DNA from: Ligilactobacillus ruminis DSM 20403 = NBRC 102161
Lineage (GTDB): Bacteria; Bacillota; Bacilli; Lactobacillales; Lactobacillaceae
Reading direction: 5' to 3'
Length of the DNA: 63,685 bases
NCBI RefSeq assembly: GCF_900113455.1
Contig: NZ_FOPI01000012.1
Span: 1 to 63,685 of the forward strand
The notes beneath the pieces are model-generated. The model searched no databases. It was not told where the DNA came from and saw nothing but the letters and a program-made list of their open reading frames with translations. Position numbers and translations under genes: made by a program. Shown here piece after piece: positions 15,822-24,848 of the stretch (positions within the stretch are counted from its first letter, which is position 1; the number at the start of each line of letters is the position of its first letter).

Positions 15822-16125
15822 TGTAGAAAGGGTTTAGAGATTCTGCAGCGCGACTGAACGAAACAGCGCTTGCAGCGAGCTTGAAACGATAAAAGCATCG
15901 TTGCCCAATAGTGAAATGACCGTATCCGATACAGCAAGGATGGATATGGCTTGAAGGTTAATTAAGCAGGATCAAAACGCCTTTCAATTATACCTTAATC
16001 GAACGAGACAGGTTGGCGGATTACCGATAATGTAAAAGAACGTCGTGAAAGAACTTATGCGGTAATGAAAGGCTGACTGAGGGCTCGTCGTAAGGAGCCG
16101 GAACTTGATTCCGGCTCCTTTTTTT
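15822..16125 (+). ncRNA. Unassigned structured RNA of about 300 nt with terminator
   Basis: After the promoter at 15788-15815 come five hairpins without an ORF: CTGCAGCGC (15843) with GCGCTTGCAG (15866); AACGAT (15885) with ATCGTT (15897); CCGTATCC (15920) with GGATATGG (15942); AAGGTTAATT (15954) with AATTATACCTT (15986); ATTACCG (16020) with CGGTAAT (16060). The loop of the fourth contains GCCTTTC (15979-15985), fully complementary to GAAAGGC (16067-16073), giving a likely pseudoknot. A strong terminator ends it (16092-16125). I could not match it to RNase P, tmRNA, SRP, 6S or T-box sequences that I know. Confidence 0.65.
16092..16125 (+). terminator. Rho-independent terminator of the structured RNA
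   Basis: AAGGAGCCGG (16092-16101) pairs perfectly with CCGGCTCCTT (16111-16120) and is followed by seven T. Confidence 0.92.
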
Positions 16126-16127
16126 GT

Positions 16128-16135
16128 GCTACAAT
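16128..16135 (+). promoter_or_regulatory. Extended -10 promoter element of the thioesterase gene
   Basis: TG-C-TACAAT lies right after the RNA terminator and 29 bp before the ATG, so the thioesterase is probably transcribed separately from the upstream RNA. Confidence 0.5.
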
Positions 16136-16163
16136 GACATTACGCAGGAAAAGAGGGATATGA

Positions 16164-16658
16164 ATGGCAAAATGCAAAGAAACGCTGGCAATTACGAACC
16201 ATCGCGTCATTTCCGAAGACATCAACGAGCACGAAACCGTGTATGGTGGACGAATTTTGGAAATTTTGGACGGAACGGCATCAACTTCGGCAGCCAGACT
16301 GGCGCGAACGCAGACCGTCACCGCTGCAATCGACGACGTGAATTTTATTGCACCTTTCACCTTGCATGATTCCTTTTGCGTCGAAAGCTACGTAACGGGC
16401 GTTGGCACGCATTCGATCGAGGTCTTCGCAAAAGTCGTCGGCGAGCATCTTTTAACGGGCGAAAGATTTTTGGGAATGACGGCTTTTTTCACTTTCGTCA
16501 TCCTGGACAAAAGTGTCGAACCAGAACCGATCATCCCTGAAAGCAACGAGGAAAAAATGCTTTGCAAAGGATATGAGCAGCGCAGAAAACGCAAAAAGGC
16601 CGCTTTAAATGATCGTTTAAGCTTCAATCAGCAATTGTCGATTGATCTTCCATACTAA
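16164..16658 (+). CDS. Acyl-CoA thioesterase, hotdog fold (YkhA/YciA type)
   Basis: A protein of 164 residues with one hotdog domain. It opens with RVISEDINEHETVYGGRILEILD, the conserved helix with the Asp of the acyl-CoA hydrolase family, followed by the substrate-binding strands DDVNFIAPFTLHDSF and VEVFAKVVGEHLLTGERF. A basic KRRKRKK-like segment and a short tail end the protein. It hydrolyses acyl-CoA thioesters; the chain preference is unknown. The ATG follows GAGGGATATGA. The gene is monocistronic between two terminators and reads toward oriC. Confidence 0.85.
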   Translation: MAKCKETLAITNHRVISEDINEHETVYGGRILEILDGTASTSAARLARTQTVTAAIDDVNFIAPFTLHDSFCVESYVTGVGTHSIEVFAKVVGEHLLTGERFLGMTAFFTFVILDKSVEPEPIIPESNEEKMLCKGYEQRRKRKKAALNDRLSFNQQLSIDLPY

Positions 16659-16660
16659 AG

Positions 16661-16707
16661 AAAAAGCAGCTCTGAGGCGCCTTAAATACGTCTCAAAGCT
16701 GCTTTTT
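16661..16707 (+). terminator. Rho-independent terminator between thioesterase gene and small ORF
   Basis: AAAAAGCAGCT (16661-16671) pairs with AGCTGCTTTTT (16697-16707), and inner bases GAGGCG/CGTCTC extend the stem. A and T runs on both sides let it serve both converging genes. Confidence 0.85.
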
Positions 16708-16715
16708 ATCGAGAG

Positions 16716-16841
16716 TCAGTCATTATCTCGATTCTGGGCCACCTTCATCAACAAGCGGATAGCTTCTTCGTAACTGCAAGTATGTTCTTCCATAACTTGT
16801 TTAATCAATTCTTCAGTCGATGTCTTTGCTGAAATCGTCAT
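16716..16841 (-). CDS. Small uncharacterised protein (41 residues)
   Basis: The ORF starts with ATG at 16841, preceded by GGGGG at 8 nt, an excellent ribosome site. It encodes a 41-residue helical acidic protein (MTISAKTSTEELIKQVMEEH start, then CSYEEAIRLLMKVAQNRDND). The spacing of STEELIKQVMEEH and SYEEAIRLLM resembles a short helix-turn-helix or UBA-like pair of helices, but I recognise no family. It has its own terminator (shared, 16661-16707) and lies convergent to the thioesterase gene. The single Cys sits between the two helices. Confidence 0.65.
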   Translation of the reverse strand: MTISAKTSTEELIKQVMEEHTCSYEEAIRLLMKVAQNRDND

Positions 16842-17056
16842 AAAATATACCCCCTGATATCAATGAATGTGTCCATTTCCTCATGGCGAACTTATGTTTC
16901 TCTTTTTATATCACTTTTACATTTTAGCGCGGTTCTCTCAAAAAGAAAAGGCAAAATTTCAAATGATTTTTTTGCATATTTGACATAATCTTTACCCCAT
17001 GCGCCTTTGACCTTCCTCAAAAAAATTTTTCACTGCAAAATATGCAAAAAACAAAA

Positions 17057-17080
17057 CCACACCGAAACTTTTCGGTGTGG
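17057..17080 (-). terminator. Rho-independent terminator of pflBA
   Basis: A perfect 10-bp stem CCACACCGAA/TTCGGTGTGG with a 4-nt loop, followed on the minus strand by a T-rich run, 8 bp after the pflA stop. Confidence 0.9.
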
Positions 17081-17087
17081 CAGATCA

Positions 17088-17912
17088 TCAATCAGTCTTC
17101 ATCCCTGGTTTCCAAGTAAGATAGCCTTCGTAATCCTTAGTATGGAGAAGCCTCTCTGCATTTTCAACACGATCCTGAGTCGGCGGCTCGACTCCTTCCA
17201 AACGATAAGGAATACCCATTTCGTGGTATTTGTGCACGCCCATCGTATGGTAAGGAAGAACCTCGACCTTCATGACGTTTCTCAAATGCGTTTTGATATA
17301 ATCTCCGAGCTTTTCAAGATCTTCGTCAAAATCGGTCTGTGTAGGAATCAAAACGTGTCTGATCCAGACCGGCTTGCCGATTTCAGACAAATACTCGCAA
17401 AGATCGAGAATATTTTCGTTTGGAAAACCGGTCAGCAGCTTGTGCTTATCTGAATCGATATGCTTGATGTCGACGAGCAAAATATCAGTCACGTCCAACA
17501 GCTTGTTGAACGTATCAAACCAAGGCTTTCGTCTGGTGAACGGCTGCCCGCACGTGTCAAGACAGGTGCTGATACCAAGTTCCTTGCATTTCGTAAACAG
17601 GTCAAGAGCAAATTCGGGCTGCAGCAAAATCTCGCCCCCAGAAAGCGTGATTCCTCCTTGCTCTCCCCAAAATTCCCGATAAGGAAGCGCCTTTTTCAAG
17701 ACCTCATCAGCAGTCATTGTCGTCCCGACGTTCTTTTTCCAAGTATCAGGGTTGTGACAGAACTTGCACCGCATATTGCAGCCTTGCATAAAGACTACGA
17801 AGCGGATTCCGGGCCCATCAACGGCACCGAACGTTTCAATCGAATGAACGTACCCTAATATTTCACCCTTTTCATTGGTCGGTACCGGTTTTAAATACGG
17901 ATTTGTCGTCAT
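17088..17912 (-). CDS. pflA: Pyruvate formate-lyase activating enzyme (radical SAM)
   Basis: A protein of 274 residues with the CxxxCxxC cluster in GCNMRCKFCHNPDTW, the GGE motif (LSGGEILLQPE) and the rest of a partial TIM barrel. It uses SAM and a 4Fe-4S cluster to place the glycyl radical on PflB under anaerobic conditions. It follows pflB by 34 bp and is co-transcribed. The length is normal and no residue is missing. Confidence 0.96.
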   Translation of the reverse strand: MTTNPYLKPVPTNEKGEILGYVHSIETFGAVDGPGIRFVVFMQGCNMRCKFCHNPDTWKKNVGTTMTADEVLKKALPYREFWGEQGGITLSGGEILLQPEFALDLFTKCKELGISTCLDTCGQPFTRRKPWFDTFNKLLDVTDILLVDIKHIDSDKHKLLTGFPNENILDLCEYLSEIGKPVWIRHVLIPTQTDFDEDLEKLGDYIKTHLRNVMKVEVLPYHTMGVHKYHEMGIPYRLEGVEPPTQDRVENAERLLHTKDYEGYLTWKPGMKTD

Positions 17913-17946
17913 AGTCTCATGCCACCTTCAATTATAAAATACAGTG

Positions 17947-20211
17947 TTACATATGATCGTGGAACGTTCTGGAAATTACGTCATCCTGCTGTTCTTTGGT
18001 CAAGTCGGCAAAGTATACGCAGTATCCGGAAACACGAATCGTCAGAGTCGGATACTTTTCAGGATGCTTTTGCGCATCAAGCAGCGTATCACGGTTAAAG
18101 ACGTTGATGTTCAGATGATGACCATTATTCTTCATATATCCGTTGATCATGTTTACTAAAGTCTTATCGCATGTTTCTTCATCATGGCCCAATGTTGACG
18201 GCGTAACGGCAAACGTATTCGAGATGCCATCCGTTGCATACTTGTAAGGAATCTTGGCTACCGAAAGAAGCGATGCCAATGCGCCGTTTTGTTCTGCACC
18301 GTATGCCGGGTTGGCACCTGGTGAGAACGGCTTTCCCTTTTGACGGCCGTTTGGCGTTGTCCCTGTATTCTTGCCATAAACGACGTTTGAAGTAATCGTC
18401 AAAACGGATGTTGAAAGCTTTGCTCCGCGATAGAGATGATGCTTGTTCATCTTCGTATAGAGCTGTTTTACGAGCCATACGGCAATTTCATCGGCACGAT
18501 CATCATTGTTGCCGTAGCGAGGGAAGTCGTTGTCTGCTTTGAAGTCGATTGCAACGCCGTCTTCGTCACGAATTGCTTTGACGTGACCATACTTGATTGC
18601 GGAAATGGAGTCAGCGGCAACCGACAGGCCTGAAATACCGGTTGCAAACGTCCGGTTCAGCACTGTATTTTTCAATGCCAGCTGAGCAGATTCGTAGTAG
18701 TACTTGTCGTGCATATAATGGATGGCATTCAGCGCATTGACATAGATGTCTGCAACCCATTCAAGCATATCGTCGAATTTCTTCATGAATTCATCATAGT
18801 CAATATACTCGGAAGTAATCGGAGCATATGCAGGTCCGCACTGGAGTTTCGTCAATTCGTCGACGCCGCCGTTGATCGCATAAAGCACTGTCTTGGCAAG
18901 GTTTGCGCGAGCACCAAAGAACTGTACGCCATCGGCAATCGGCTGAGCGGAAACGCAGCAGGCAATGCCGTAGTAGTCCGTTCCCCACGTCTTCATCATC
19001 AAATCGTCGTTTTCGTATTGAATCGTCGAACTCTTTGAAGATACGCTCGCAGCATATTCCTTGAACGACTCAGGAAGGTTTGCCGACCACAAAACCGTGA
19101 TGTTCGGTTCAGGCGCAGCACCCATGTTGTGCAAGGTATTCAAGAAACGATACGACGTCTTCGTTACATGATGACGTCCGTCCATGCCCATGCCGGCCAA
19201 CGAAAGCGTTGCCCAGATAGGGTTGCCAGAGAACAGAGAATTGTACTCAGGCGTACGGATAAACGAAACCATACGCAGTTTCATCGTAAATTGATCAATC
19301 AATTCCTGAGCTTCTTTTTCTGTCAAAATGCCACGTTCAAGGTCACGTTCAACGTAAATGTCAATGAACGAGTCAATGCGTCCGATTGACATGGCAGCCC
19401 CGTTTTGCTGCTTGATGGCTGCCAAGTATCCGAAGTAAAGCCATTGGATGGCTTCCTTGGCCGTCGTTGCCGGATATGAAATGTCATAGCCGTATTCTGC
19501 GGCCATCGTCTTCATGTCTTTCAAGGCACGAATCTGATCGGAAATTTCTTCACGTACGCGGATAACTTCGTCAGTCATTTCGCCGTCGCCGTAATTTTTG
19601 AAATCTTCCTTCTTTGCGGCAATCAAACGATTGATTCCGTAAAGCGCAATGCGCGGAAAATCAGCAACGATGCGTCCGCGTCCGTATGCATCCGGAAGTC
19701 CCGTAATAATCTTGTTGTGGCGCGCGCTCTTGATTTCGTCCGTATAAACGTCGAACACACCTTGATTGTGCGTCTTATGAAGATCAGTGAAGATTCTTTC
19801 CGTTTCAGGATCGATTTCAAAACCATAAGCTTCCAAAGCTTCCTTAGCCATGCGAATCCCGCCATATGGCATCAATGCTTTCTTGAGCGGCTTGTCAGTC
19901 TGAAGACCGACAATTTTCTCAAGATCCTTGTCAAGGTAGCCCGGTCCGTGCGACGTGATTGTCGAAACAACTTTCGTGTCAGCATCCAAAACGCCGCCAG
20001 CAGCACGTTCCTTGAGTTTCAGATCAACGAGCTTATCGTTGAGTTTCGTCGTTGCTTCGGTAGGTCCTTCCAAGAATGAAGAATCACCGTCATAAGGAGT
20101 GAAGTTTTGTTGAATAAAATCGCGCACATCGATTTCGTCTTGCCATTCTCCGCCTTTGAAGCCATCCCAGGCTGTTGTCACAGCTTCTTTAACATTATCC
20201 ATCTGAAGCAT
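17947..20211 (-). CDS. pflB: Formate C-acetyltransferase (pyruvate formate-lyase)
   Basis: A protein of 754 residues. The active-site cysteine pair is Cys418-Cys419 (IACCVS) and the glycyl-radical site is Gly729 in RVSGYCVYF near the C terminus. It converts pyruvate and CoA to acetyl-CoA and formate without oxygen and gives mixed-acid fermentation products. The reading from 20211 starts [11 protein letters not shown]; Met4 is an alternative, and the GGAGG-type site (AGGGAGG) lies just upstream. The upstream region has a cre-like site, a Rex-like half palindrome and a 14-bp palindrome. Confidence 0.97.
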   Translation of the reverse strand: MLQMDNVKEAVTTAWDGFKGGEWQDEIDVRDFIQQNFTPYDGDSSFLEGPTEATTKLNDKLVDLKLKERAAGGVLDADTKVVSTITSHGPGYLDKDLEKIVGLQTDKPLKKALMPYGGIRMAKEALEAYGFEIDPETERIFTDLHKTHNQGVFDVYTDEIKSARHNKIITGLPDAYGRGRIVADFPRIALYGINRLIAAKKEDFKNYGDGEMTDEVIRVREEISDQIRALKDMKTMAAEYGYDISYPATTAKEAIQWLYFGYLAAIKQQNGAAMSIGRIDSFIDIYVERDLERGILTEKEAQELIDQFTMKLRMVSFIRTPEYNSLFSGNPIWATLSLAGMGMDGRHHVTKTSYRFLNTLHNMGAAPEPNITVLWSANLPESFKEYAASVSSKSSTIQYENDDLMMKTWGTDYYGIACCVSAQPIADGVQFFGARANLAKTVLYAINGGVDELTKLQCGPAYAPITSEYIDYDEFMKKFDDMLEWVADIYVNALNAIHYMHDKYYYESAQLALKNTVLNRTFATGISGLSVAADSISAIKYGHVKAIRDEDGVAIDFKADNDFPRYGNNDDRADEIAVWLVKQLYTKMNKHHLYRGAKLSTSVLTITSNVVYGKNTGTTPNGRQKGKPFSPGANPAYGAEQNGALASLLSVAKIPYKYATDGISNTFAVTPSTLGHDEETCDKTLVNMINGYMKNNGHHLNINVFNRDTLLDAQKHPEKYPTLTIRVSGYCVYFADLTKEQQDDVISRTFHDHM

Positions 20212-20256
20212 CTTAATTCCTCCCTAGATTGTTAAATCATTTGACTATATTAAAAC

Positions 20257-20372
20257 AACGTTATAACGTTCCAGCGCTCACAACCGCTATATCAAAGCGT
20301 TGTTATCGCTTTCACAGTATATGATATAAAAATTATCCGATAAATACAAGTACTTTGTCTTAAATTTCACAA
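20257..20372 (-). promoter_or_regulatory. pflB control region with palindrome, cre-like and Rex-like sites
   Basis: A perfect 14-bp palindrome AACGTTATAACGTT lies at 20257-20270. TGTTATCGCTTTCA (20301-20314) matches the cre consensus with one mismatch. TTGTCTTAAATTTCACAA (20355-20372) keeps the TTGT...CACAA ends of a Rex operator but has a poor left half. Together they would fit carbon and redox control of pflBA. None is proven. Confidence 0.45.
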
Positions 20373-20517
20373 AGTTTCAACAATATTTAATTATTGTCAC
20401 ATTTTAGTTTTATGGGAAAGAATTTGTGAGAATATATTACTATATTCGAATATAATAAGCTAGCATCTATAATTAATATAATAAAAAATTTAAAAACTGT
20501 TTGCATCCGCTTTTTTT

Positions 20518-20775
20518 CTCTGCATTTTATAAAATACAGAAGCCTGTGGCTGCTGTCAAGGATGCGCGTCACGTTGGGCTTACGGTAAAAATGCATTTTT
20601 TAATTTGACCGTAAGAGCCAGTCCTCGATTACGGAAAAAATGCCAGTTTTTAAGATTTGCCCGTAAACGACAATCCCTCGACTCCTTTTGGTTGCCGTAT
20701 ACAAAAAGCCCGGATGAGATCCGCAGCTAATTGCAAATCATTCAAGCTTGTAGTTTGATGAATATTTTTTTCCTG
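20518..20775 (-). repeat. Hairpin pair and degenerate gene-end repeat downstream of purA
   Basis: Two TTACGG-type hairpins lie at 20579-20615 (CTTACGGT/ACCGTAAG) and 20629-20666 (TTACGG/CCGTAA). Both have AAAAATGC in the loop and are separated by AGCCAGTCCTCGA. The block near 20703-20770 is a decayed copy of the CCGGAT...TTGCAAAT repeat. CTCTGCATTTTATAAAA at 20518-20534 is identical to 25001-25017. The rest of 20373-20915 has no believable gene. Confidence 0.65.
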
Positions 20776-20915
20776 ATAATTTTTATTAATCAGTATCGTC
20801 TAAAGCCAAAGTCATCTTTTGTCGAAACGAATCCTTTAAGAAATTTCCGAACGCGATGTATGAATCAGACGTATTTTTCAGTCATACCTCAAGGTTCGTC
20901 ACAAAAAAAACGTGC

Positions 20916-22214
20916 CTAAATTTGTGCCCAAACGTTTTCCAAGACGTTTGTCTGGTCGCGGTCAGGTCCGACTGAGAACGTTGAAACTTTGACGCCGACA
21001 AGATCTTGGATCCGATGGATATAATTGCGGGCATTTTCAGGAAGATCTTCCAAAGTCTTGCACTTAGTGATATCTTCCTTCCACCCTGGCATCGTTTCAT
21101 AAATCGGCTTGCAAGCTTCAAGTTCTTTCAAACTTGCAGGATAATGATAAATCTTTTCACCATTCAATTCATATGCGGTACAAATCTTGATTTCATCAAG
21201 CCCCGTCAAAACGTCAACGCAGTTCAAACAAAGGTTGGTCAAACCTGAAACACGCTTTGAATGACGCATAACGACCGAATCAAACCATCCGATTCTCCGT
21301 GGACGCTTCGTGACCGTGCCGTATTCATGACCGGCTTCACGAATGAAGTCGCCCGTTTCATTCTTAAGTTCCGTTGGGAAGGGACCATCACCGACACGGG
21401 AGGTATAAGCCTTGCATGCACCGACAACTTTATTGATCTTGGCAGGACCAACGCCTGATCCGATCGTAACGCCGCCTGCAACAGGATTGGAAGAAGTAAC
21501 GAACGGATATGTTCCTTGATCGATATCAAGCATGTTGCCTTGAGCACCTTCAAACAAGACTCTTTTTCCTTCATCAAGCGCATCGTTCAAAACAACCGAC
21601 GTGTCCGTAACGTACTTCTTGATTTCCTGACCGTATTCAAAATATTCTTCAAAGATGTCTTCAAACTTCAACGGTTCCCCATCATAATCATACATCTTTT
21701 CAAACAAACGATTCTTTTCTTCAACGTTGCGTTTCAATTTTTCAGAAAACGTTTCCTTATCCAAAAGATCAGCAACGCGAATTCCGACACGTCCCGCCTT
21801 ATCCATGTAGCAAGGTCCGATGCCCTTGTTCGTCGTTCCGATTTTGTTGTCTTTCTTCGACTTTTCCTGCAATCCGTCAAGAATAATGTGGTATGGCAAG
21901 ATAACATGAGCGCGGTCTGAAACGCGCAAGTTGTCAGTAGTTACGCCGTTTTCATGCAAATAGCGCAATTCTTCAACCAATGATTTAGGATTCAAAACGA
22001 CCCCGTTGCCGATAACGCAAATTTTTTCAGAATAGAAAATGCCTGATGGGATCAAACGCAGCTTATATGTTTTGCCATTGAACGCAATTGTGTGACCAGC
22101 GTTGTCTCCACCTTGATAACGTGCAATAACTTCAGCATTCCGGCTCAAGAAATCAGTAATCTTACCTTTGCCTTCATCGCCCCATTGGCTACCTACAACT
22201 ACAACTGATGACAT
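20916..22214 (-). CDS. purA: Adenylosuccinate synthetase
   Basis: A protein of 432 residues with the P-loop [14 protein letters not shown] at the start, GGDNAGHT, the IMP-binding GIGP region and the conserved [11 protein letters not shown] block. It makes adenylosuccinate from IMP, aspartate and GTP, the first step toward AMP. The ATG at 22214 begins [11 protein letters not shown] and follows GAGGTGG with correct spacing. The upstream GTG at 22226 overlaps that site and is rejected. It usually follows dnaB in this region of Firmicutes genomes; here several accessory genes separate them. Confidence 0.97.
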   Translation of the reverse strand: MSSVVVVGSQWGDEGKGKITDFLSRNAEVIARYQGGDNAGHTIAFNGKTYKLRLIPSGIFYSEKICVIGNGVVLNPKSLVEELRYLHENGVTTDNLRVSDRAHVILPYHIILDGLQEKSKKDNKIGTTNKGIGPCYMDKAGRVGIRVADLLDKETFSEKLKRNVEEKNRLFEKMYDYDGEPLKFEDIFEEYFEYGQEIKKYVTDTSVVLNDALDEGKRVLFEGAQGNMLDIDQGTYPFVTSSNPVAGGVTIGSGVGPAKINKVVGACKAYTSRVGDGPFPTELKNETGDFIREAGHEYGTVTKRPRRIGWFDSVVMRHSKRVSGLTNLCLNCVDVLTGLDEIKICTAYELNGEKIYHYPASLKELEACKPIYETMPGWKEDITKCKTLEDLPENARNYIHRIQDLVGVKVSTFSVGPDRDQTNVLENVWAQI

Positions 22215-22435
22215 ATATATATCCACCTCATGTTTCCTTAGCTCTGTGTTTGCTGCAACACAAACGACACGTAATTCTGCCGTTTGTCAACCTTGATAAT
22301 TGTAACAAGTAAAAAGCTATTTTTCAAGCAAAGTGCGAAGATTATAAAACAAATTAATGGCAATATCTTTCTATACCGAACATTAACAGAAACTTCCGGT
22401 CTCTGACGGCAGCATTTTTTGATTTGTACGGTTTT

Positions 22436-22741
22436 TCAATTCCATGGATCATAGCGACGAAACGGCAAAATCGATCTTTCGCGCGACAATTTTTCCATTT
22501 TCTTTAAAATGCACGATGCCTCATCGCCCACGGTGATTTTTTGCTTCAAAACGACTTCGTAAATTGCCCGCACACATTTGTCCATAATGGTTTGCGGCGC
22601 AATCTGTCTTTCTTCCAAACTCTTCTTTCCGTAAGCAATGATTCGTTCAATCCGTTCATTTTTCGGTACATATGCCACATCAAATTCATCGATATATTCA
22701 TTGGCTAATTCAGCTATTTCCTTGCGTGATTTCATTGACAT
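22436..22741 (-). CDS. Uncharacterised protein of about 100 residues
   Basis: A soluble helical charged protein of 101 residues (Met3 gives 99). It starts MSMKSRKEIAELANEYIDEF and ends FRRYDPWN. The ATG follows AGAAGGCATG, a fair ribosome site. Arg-rich and Glu-rich helices alternate, and a Cys pair lies far apart (CVRAIY, CILKKM). No family is recognised. It stands alone between purA and the purine permease. Confidence 0.6.
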   Translation of the reverse strand: MSMKSRKEIAELANEYIDEFDVAYVPKNERIERIIAYGKKSLEERQIAPQTIMDKCVRAIYEVVLKQKITVGDEASCILKKMEKLSRERSILPFRRYDPWN

Positions 22742-22895
22742 GCCTTCTTTCTGAAATCTTTTTACAACTTGAGTATACTCTTTCGGTTCGATAATTAAAA
22801 ATATTTCCCGGGAAATAATCTTCCCGAATGATTACTTGCGCTTCCAAAAGTGTAACCACAATTTTTTGTGATCAAAACCAGCTGCATTAAAAAAA

Positions 22896-22920
22896 CTCTG
22901 CCTTACAAAAGCAGGCAGAG
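22896..22920 (-). terminator. Rho-independent terminator of the purine permease gene
   Basis: CTCTGCCT and AGGCAGAG form an 8-bp stem with a 9-nt loop, followed on the minus strand by TTTTTT, 18 bp after the stop. Confidence 0.88.
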
Positions 22921-22938
22921 AGACGAATCATTTTTTGA

Positions 22939-24288
22939 TTACTTGGACGGCAAAACGTTCAACACGTAAAGCATGACGACGAAAACAAAGAACAGAGCAA
23001 TCACGACTGGATTAAGCTCCTTCTTGCGGCCGGCAGCAATCATCGTAATCGGATAGATTAAGAATGCAAAAGCAAAGCCATATGAAATGTTATATGTCAA
23101 AGGCATTGCAATAACCGTCAAAAATGCCGGCAAGGCAATTTCAAACTTGTCCCATTCGATTTCCTTAAGCGACTGCGCCATCAAAGCACCGACGATAATC
23201 AATGCCGGTGCAGTGACTTGCGTCGTTACGACTGACAAAAGCGGTGAGAAGAACATGCCAAAGCCAAACAAAACAGCAACAACCAATGCAGTAAAGCCCG
23301 TACGTCCTCCAACGGCAATTCCGGCTGAGGATTCAACATAAGCGGCCGTTGGCGTCGTTCCCATGACTGAACCGGCAAGCATTGAGACGGAATCTGCCAT
23401 CAAAGCCTGACCGATTCGTGGCATTTTGTCGTTTTTCATTAATCCCGCCTGTTGGGCAAGTCCGATCAGCGTTCCGGCCGTATCGAAGAATGCCACCAAC
23501 AGAAAAACCAAAACGACCGCCCACATCTGCGGAGTATTGACGTCGCCCAAATATTTGATACCGACCGCAAACGTCGGTTTCATGCTCGGAATGGACGATA
23601 CGATTCGAGACGGTGCACTGATCAATCCCGTCACGAGTCCCAAAATCGCAGTTGCAACGATGCCGATAAAAATTGATCCCGGAACTTTTCTTGACATCAG
23701 CAATGCTGTCACGAACAATCCAAAAATCGTCAGCCAAGTCGTTGGAACGGTCAATGAGCCAAGCTGAACAAGCGAAGATTTGCTTGCGACAACGAGACCA
23801 CCGCCTTGCAGGCCAATGAAAGCAATGAACATCCCGATGCCCGCAGCCATTGCCAGTTTGAGATTATGCGGAATCGCATTGATTACAATCTCACGAATTT
23901 TAAAAAATGTCAGAATCGTAAAAATAATCGAAGCCACGACAACGCCTGCAAGCGCAGTCTGCCACTTGATTCCCATCGCCAAAACGACTGAATAGGTAAA
24001 GAATGCATTATCACCAAGTCCAGGAGCGATTGCAATCGGGTAATTGGCCAAAAATGCCATCAACAGACACCCGAGAATCGCAGACAAGGCCGTTGCCGTG
24101 AAAACGGCTCCCTTGTCCATTCCTGATTCACCCAAGACGCTGGGATTGACAAATAAAATATATGCCATGGAAACAAATGTCGTAATTCCTGCCAAAGTTT
24201 CCTTCTTGACGTTTGTCCCTAATTCTTTCATGTGAAACTGCTTTTCAACCCAATTGAGTTTCTCAGAAGAAGAATTTTCACTGCTCAA
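22939..24288 (-). CDS. NCS2 family purine permease (AzgA/PbuG type)
   Basis: About 449 residues with 12 to 13 membrane helices. It has the AzgA/PbuG block KKETLAGITTFVSMAYILFVNP, the conserved APGLGDNAFF motif, and FFDTAGTLIGLAQQAG with the substrate-binding Asp/Glu region. It likely imports hypoxanthine, guanine or adenine by proton symport. A TTG start at 24288 follows GAGGTG with 7-8 nt spacing; a GTG at 24297 lies inside that ribosome site and is unlikely. No purine riboswitch is visible in 24289-24470. Confidence 0.88.
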   Translation of the reverse strand: MSSENSSSEKLNWVEKQFHMKELGTNVKKETLAGITTFVSMAYILFVNPSVLGESGMDKGAVFTATALSAILGCLLMAFLANYPIAIAPGLGDNAFFTYSVVLAMGIKWQTALAGVVVASIIFTILTFFKIREIVINAIPHNLKLAMAAGIGMFIAFIGLQGGGLVVASKSSLVQLGSLTVPTTWLTIFGLFVTALLMSRKVPGSIFIGIVATAILGLVTGLISAPSRIVSSIPSMKPTFAVGIKYLGDVNTPQMWAVVLVFLLVAFFDTAGTLIGLAQQAGLMKNDKMPRIGQALMADSVSMLAGSVMGTTPTAAYVESSAGIAVGGRTGFTALVVAVLFGFGMFFSPLLSVVTTQVTAPALIIVGALMAQSLKEIEWDKFEIALPAFLTVIAMPLTYNISYGFAFAFLIYPITMIAAGRKKELNPVVIALFFVFVVMLYVLNVLPSK

Positions 24289-24469
24289 TAGTAACACCTC
24301 TATTTTAATAATTACTAATCAAGTATATCCTAACATTTACAAATTGCAACCATTAAATGTTCGTGTTTTGCAGCAAGGAAATTTTTAAGCCCTTCCATCC
24401 TTAATATGTCAACGTTTTATATTTATAAAATTTTATTATTTTTCATTTAATTTTGGGCGGAATGCCAGT

Positions 24470-24489
24470 GATTTTAACCACTGGATGGA
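24470..24489 (-). terminator. Possible terminator after the 85-residue ORF
   Basis: CCAGTG and CACTGG form a 6-bp stem with an A/T loop, 41 bp after the stop. The region following on the minus strand is T-rich only further away, so this is weak. Confidence 0.4.
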
Positions 24490-24530
24490 TAGCACTCGCC
24501 TATTTAAACAGGTGGCCCGCTTTTCCCTTC

Positions 24531-24848
24531 TCATTCATCAAATTCCATTTCCGCAATCGACAATTCGAGCTCTTCAATCACGCGGTTGTCATCAAAAAAA
24601 CGAATCCAATCCTCAGGGCGATCGTATTCATCAGGAATTGTTCTCTTCAACTGTGACTCAAGATTTTCAATAAATTCTTTGAGATGCTTTTCTGTTTTCC
24701 GCCTGAGCTGTGCTTCGTTGTACCGCTTGGCCGGCTGTCTCTGCTCATTTATCTGCTGAAGATGCGCCAATATTTTTTTACCGAACAAATCCAGTACGTT
24801 TGAGTTGTCTGAAAGATATTCGGTGAGTTCGTTCGTGTTGATAATAAT
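24531..24848 (-). CDS. Small uncharacterised helical protein with no normal start codon
   Basis: The clear part (24531-24788) begins at TTG and encodes 85 residues of charged helix, including YNEAQLRRKTEKHLKEFIENLE and ending LELSIAEMEFDE. The same frame stays open 20 codons further upstream (INTNELTEYLSDNSNVLDLF) to a good ribosome site, AAGAAGGG, but the codons that follow it are ATT ATT ATC. An in-frame TAA lies three codons before that. Either translation uses ATT or ATC, or an original ATG has been lost, or the TTG is real without a ribosome site. No family is recognised. Confidence 0.5.
   Translation of the reverse strand: MIINTNELTEYLSDNSNVLDLFGKKILAHLQQINEQRQPAKRYNEAQLRRKTEKHLKEFIENLESQLKRTIPDEYDRPEDWIRFFDDNRVIEELELSIAEMEFDE

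Noticed and set aside
15822-16125. T-box or riboswitch leader for the thioesterase gene
   Set aside because: No T-box sequence is seen, a full terminator ends it, and the thioesterase has its own extended -10 element after that terminator.
24298-24470. Purine riboswitch ahead of the purine permease
   Set aside because: The region is plain A/T-rich sequence and has none of the conserved purine aptamer core words.
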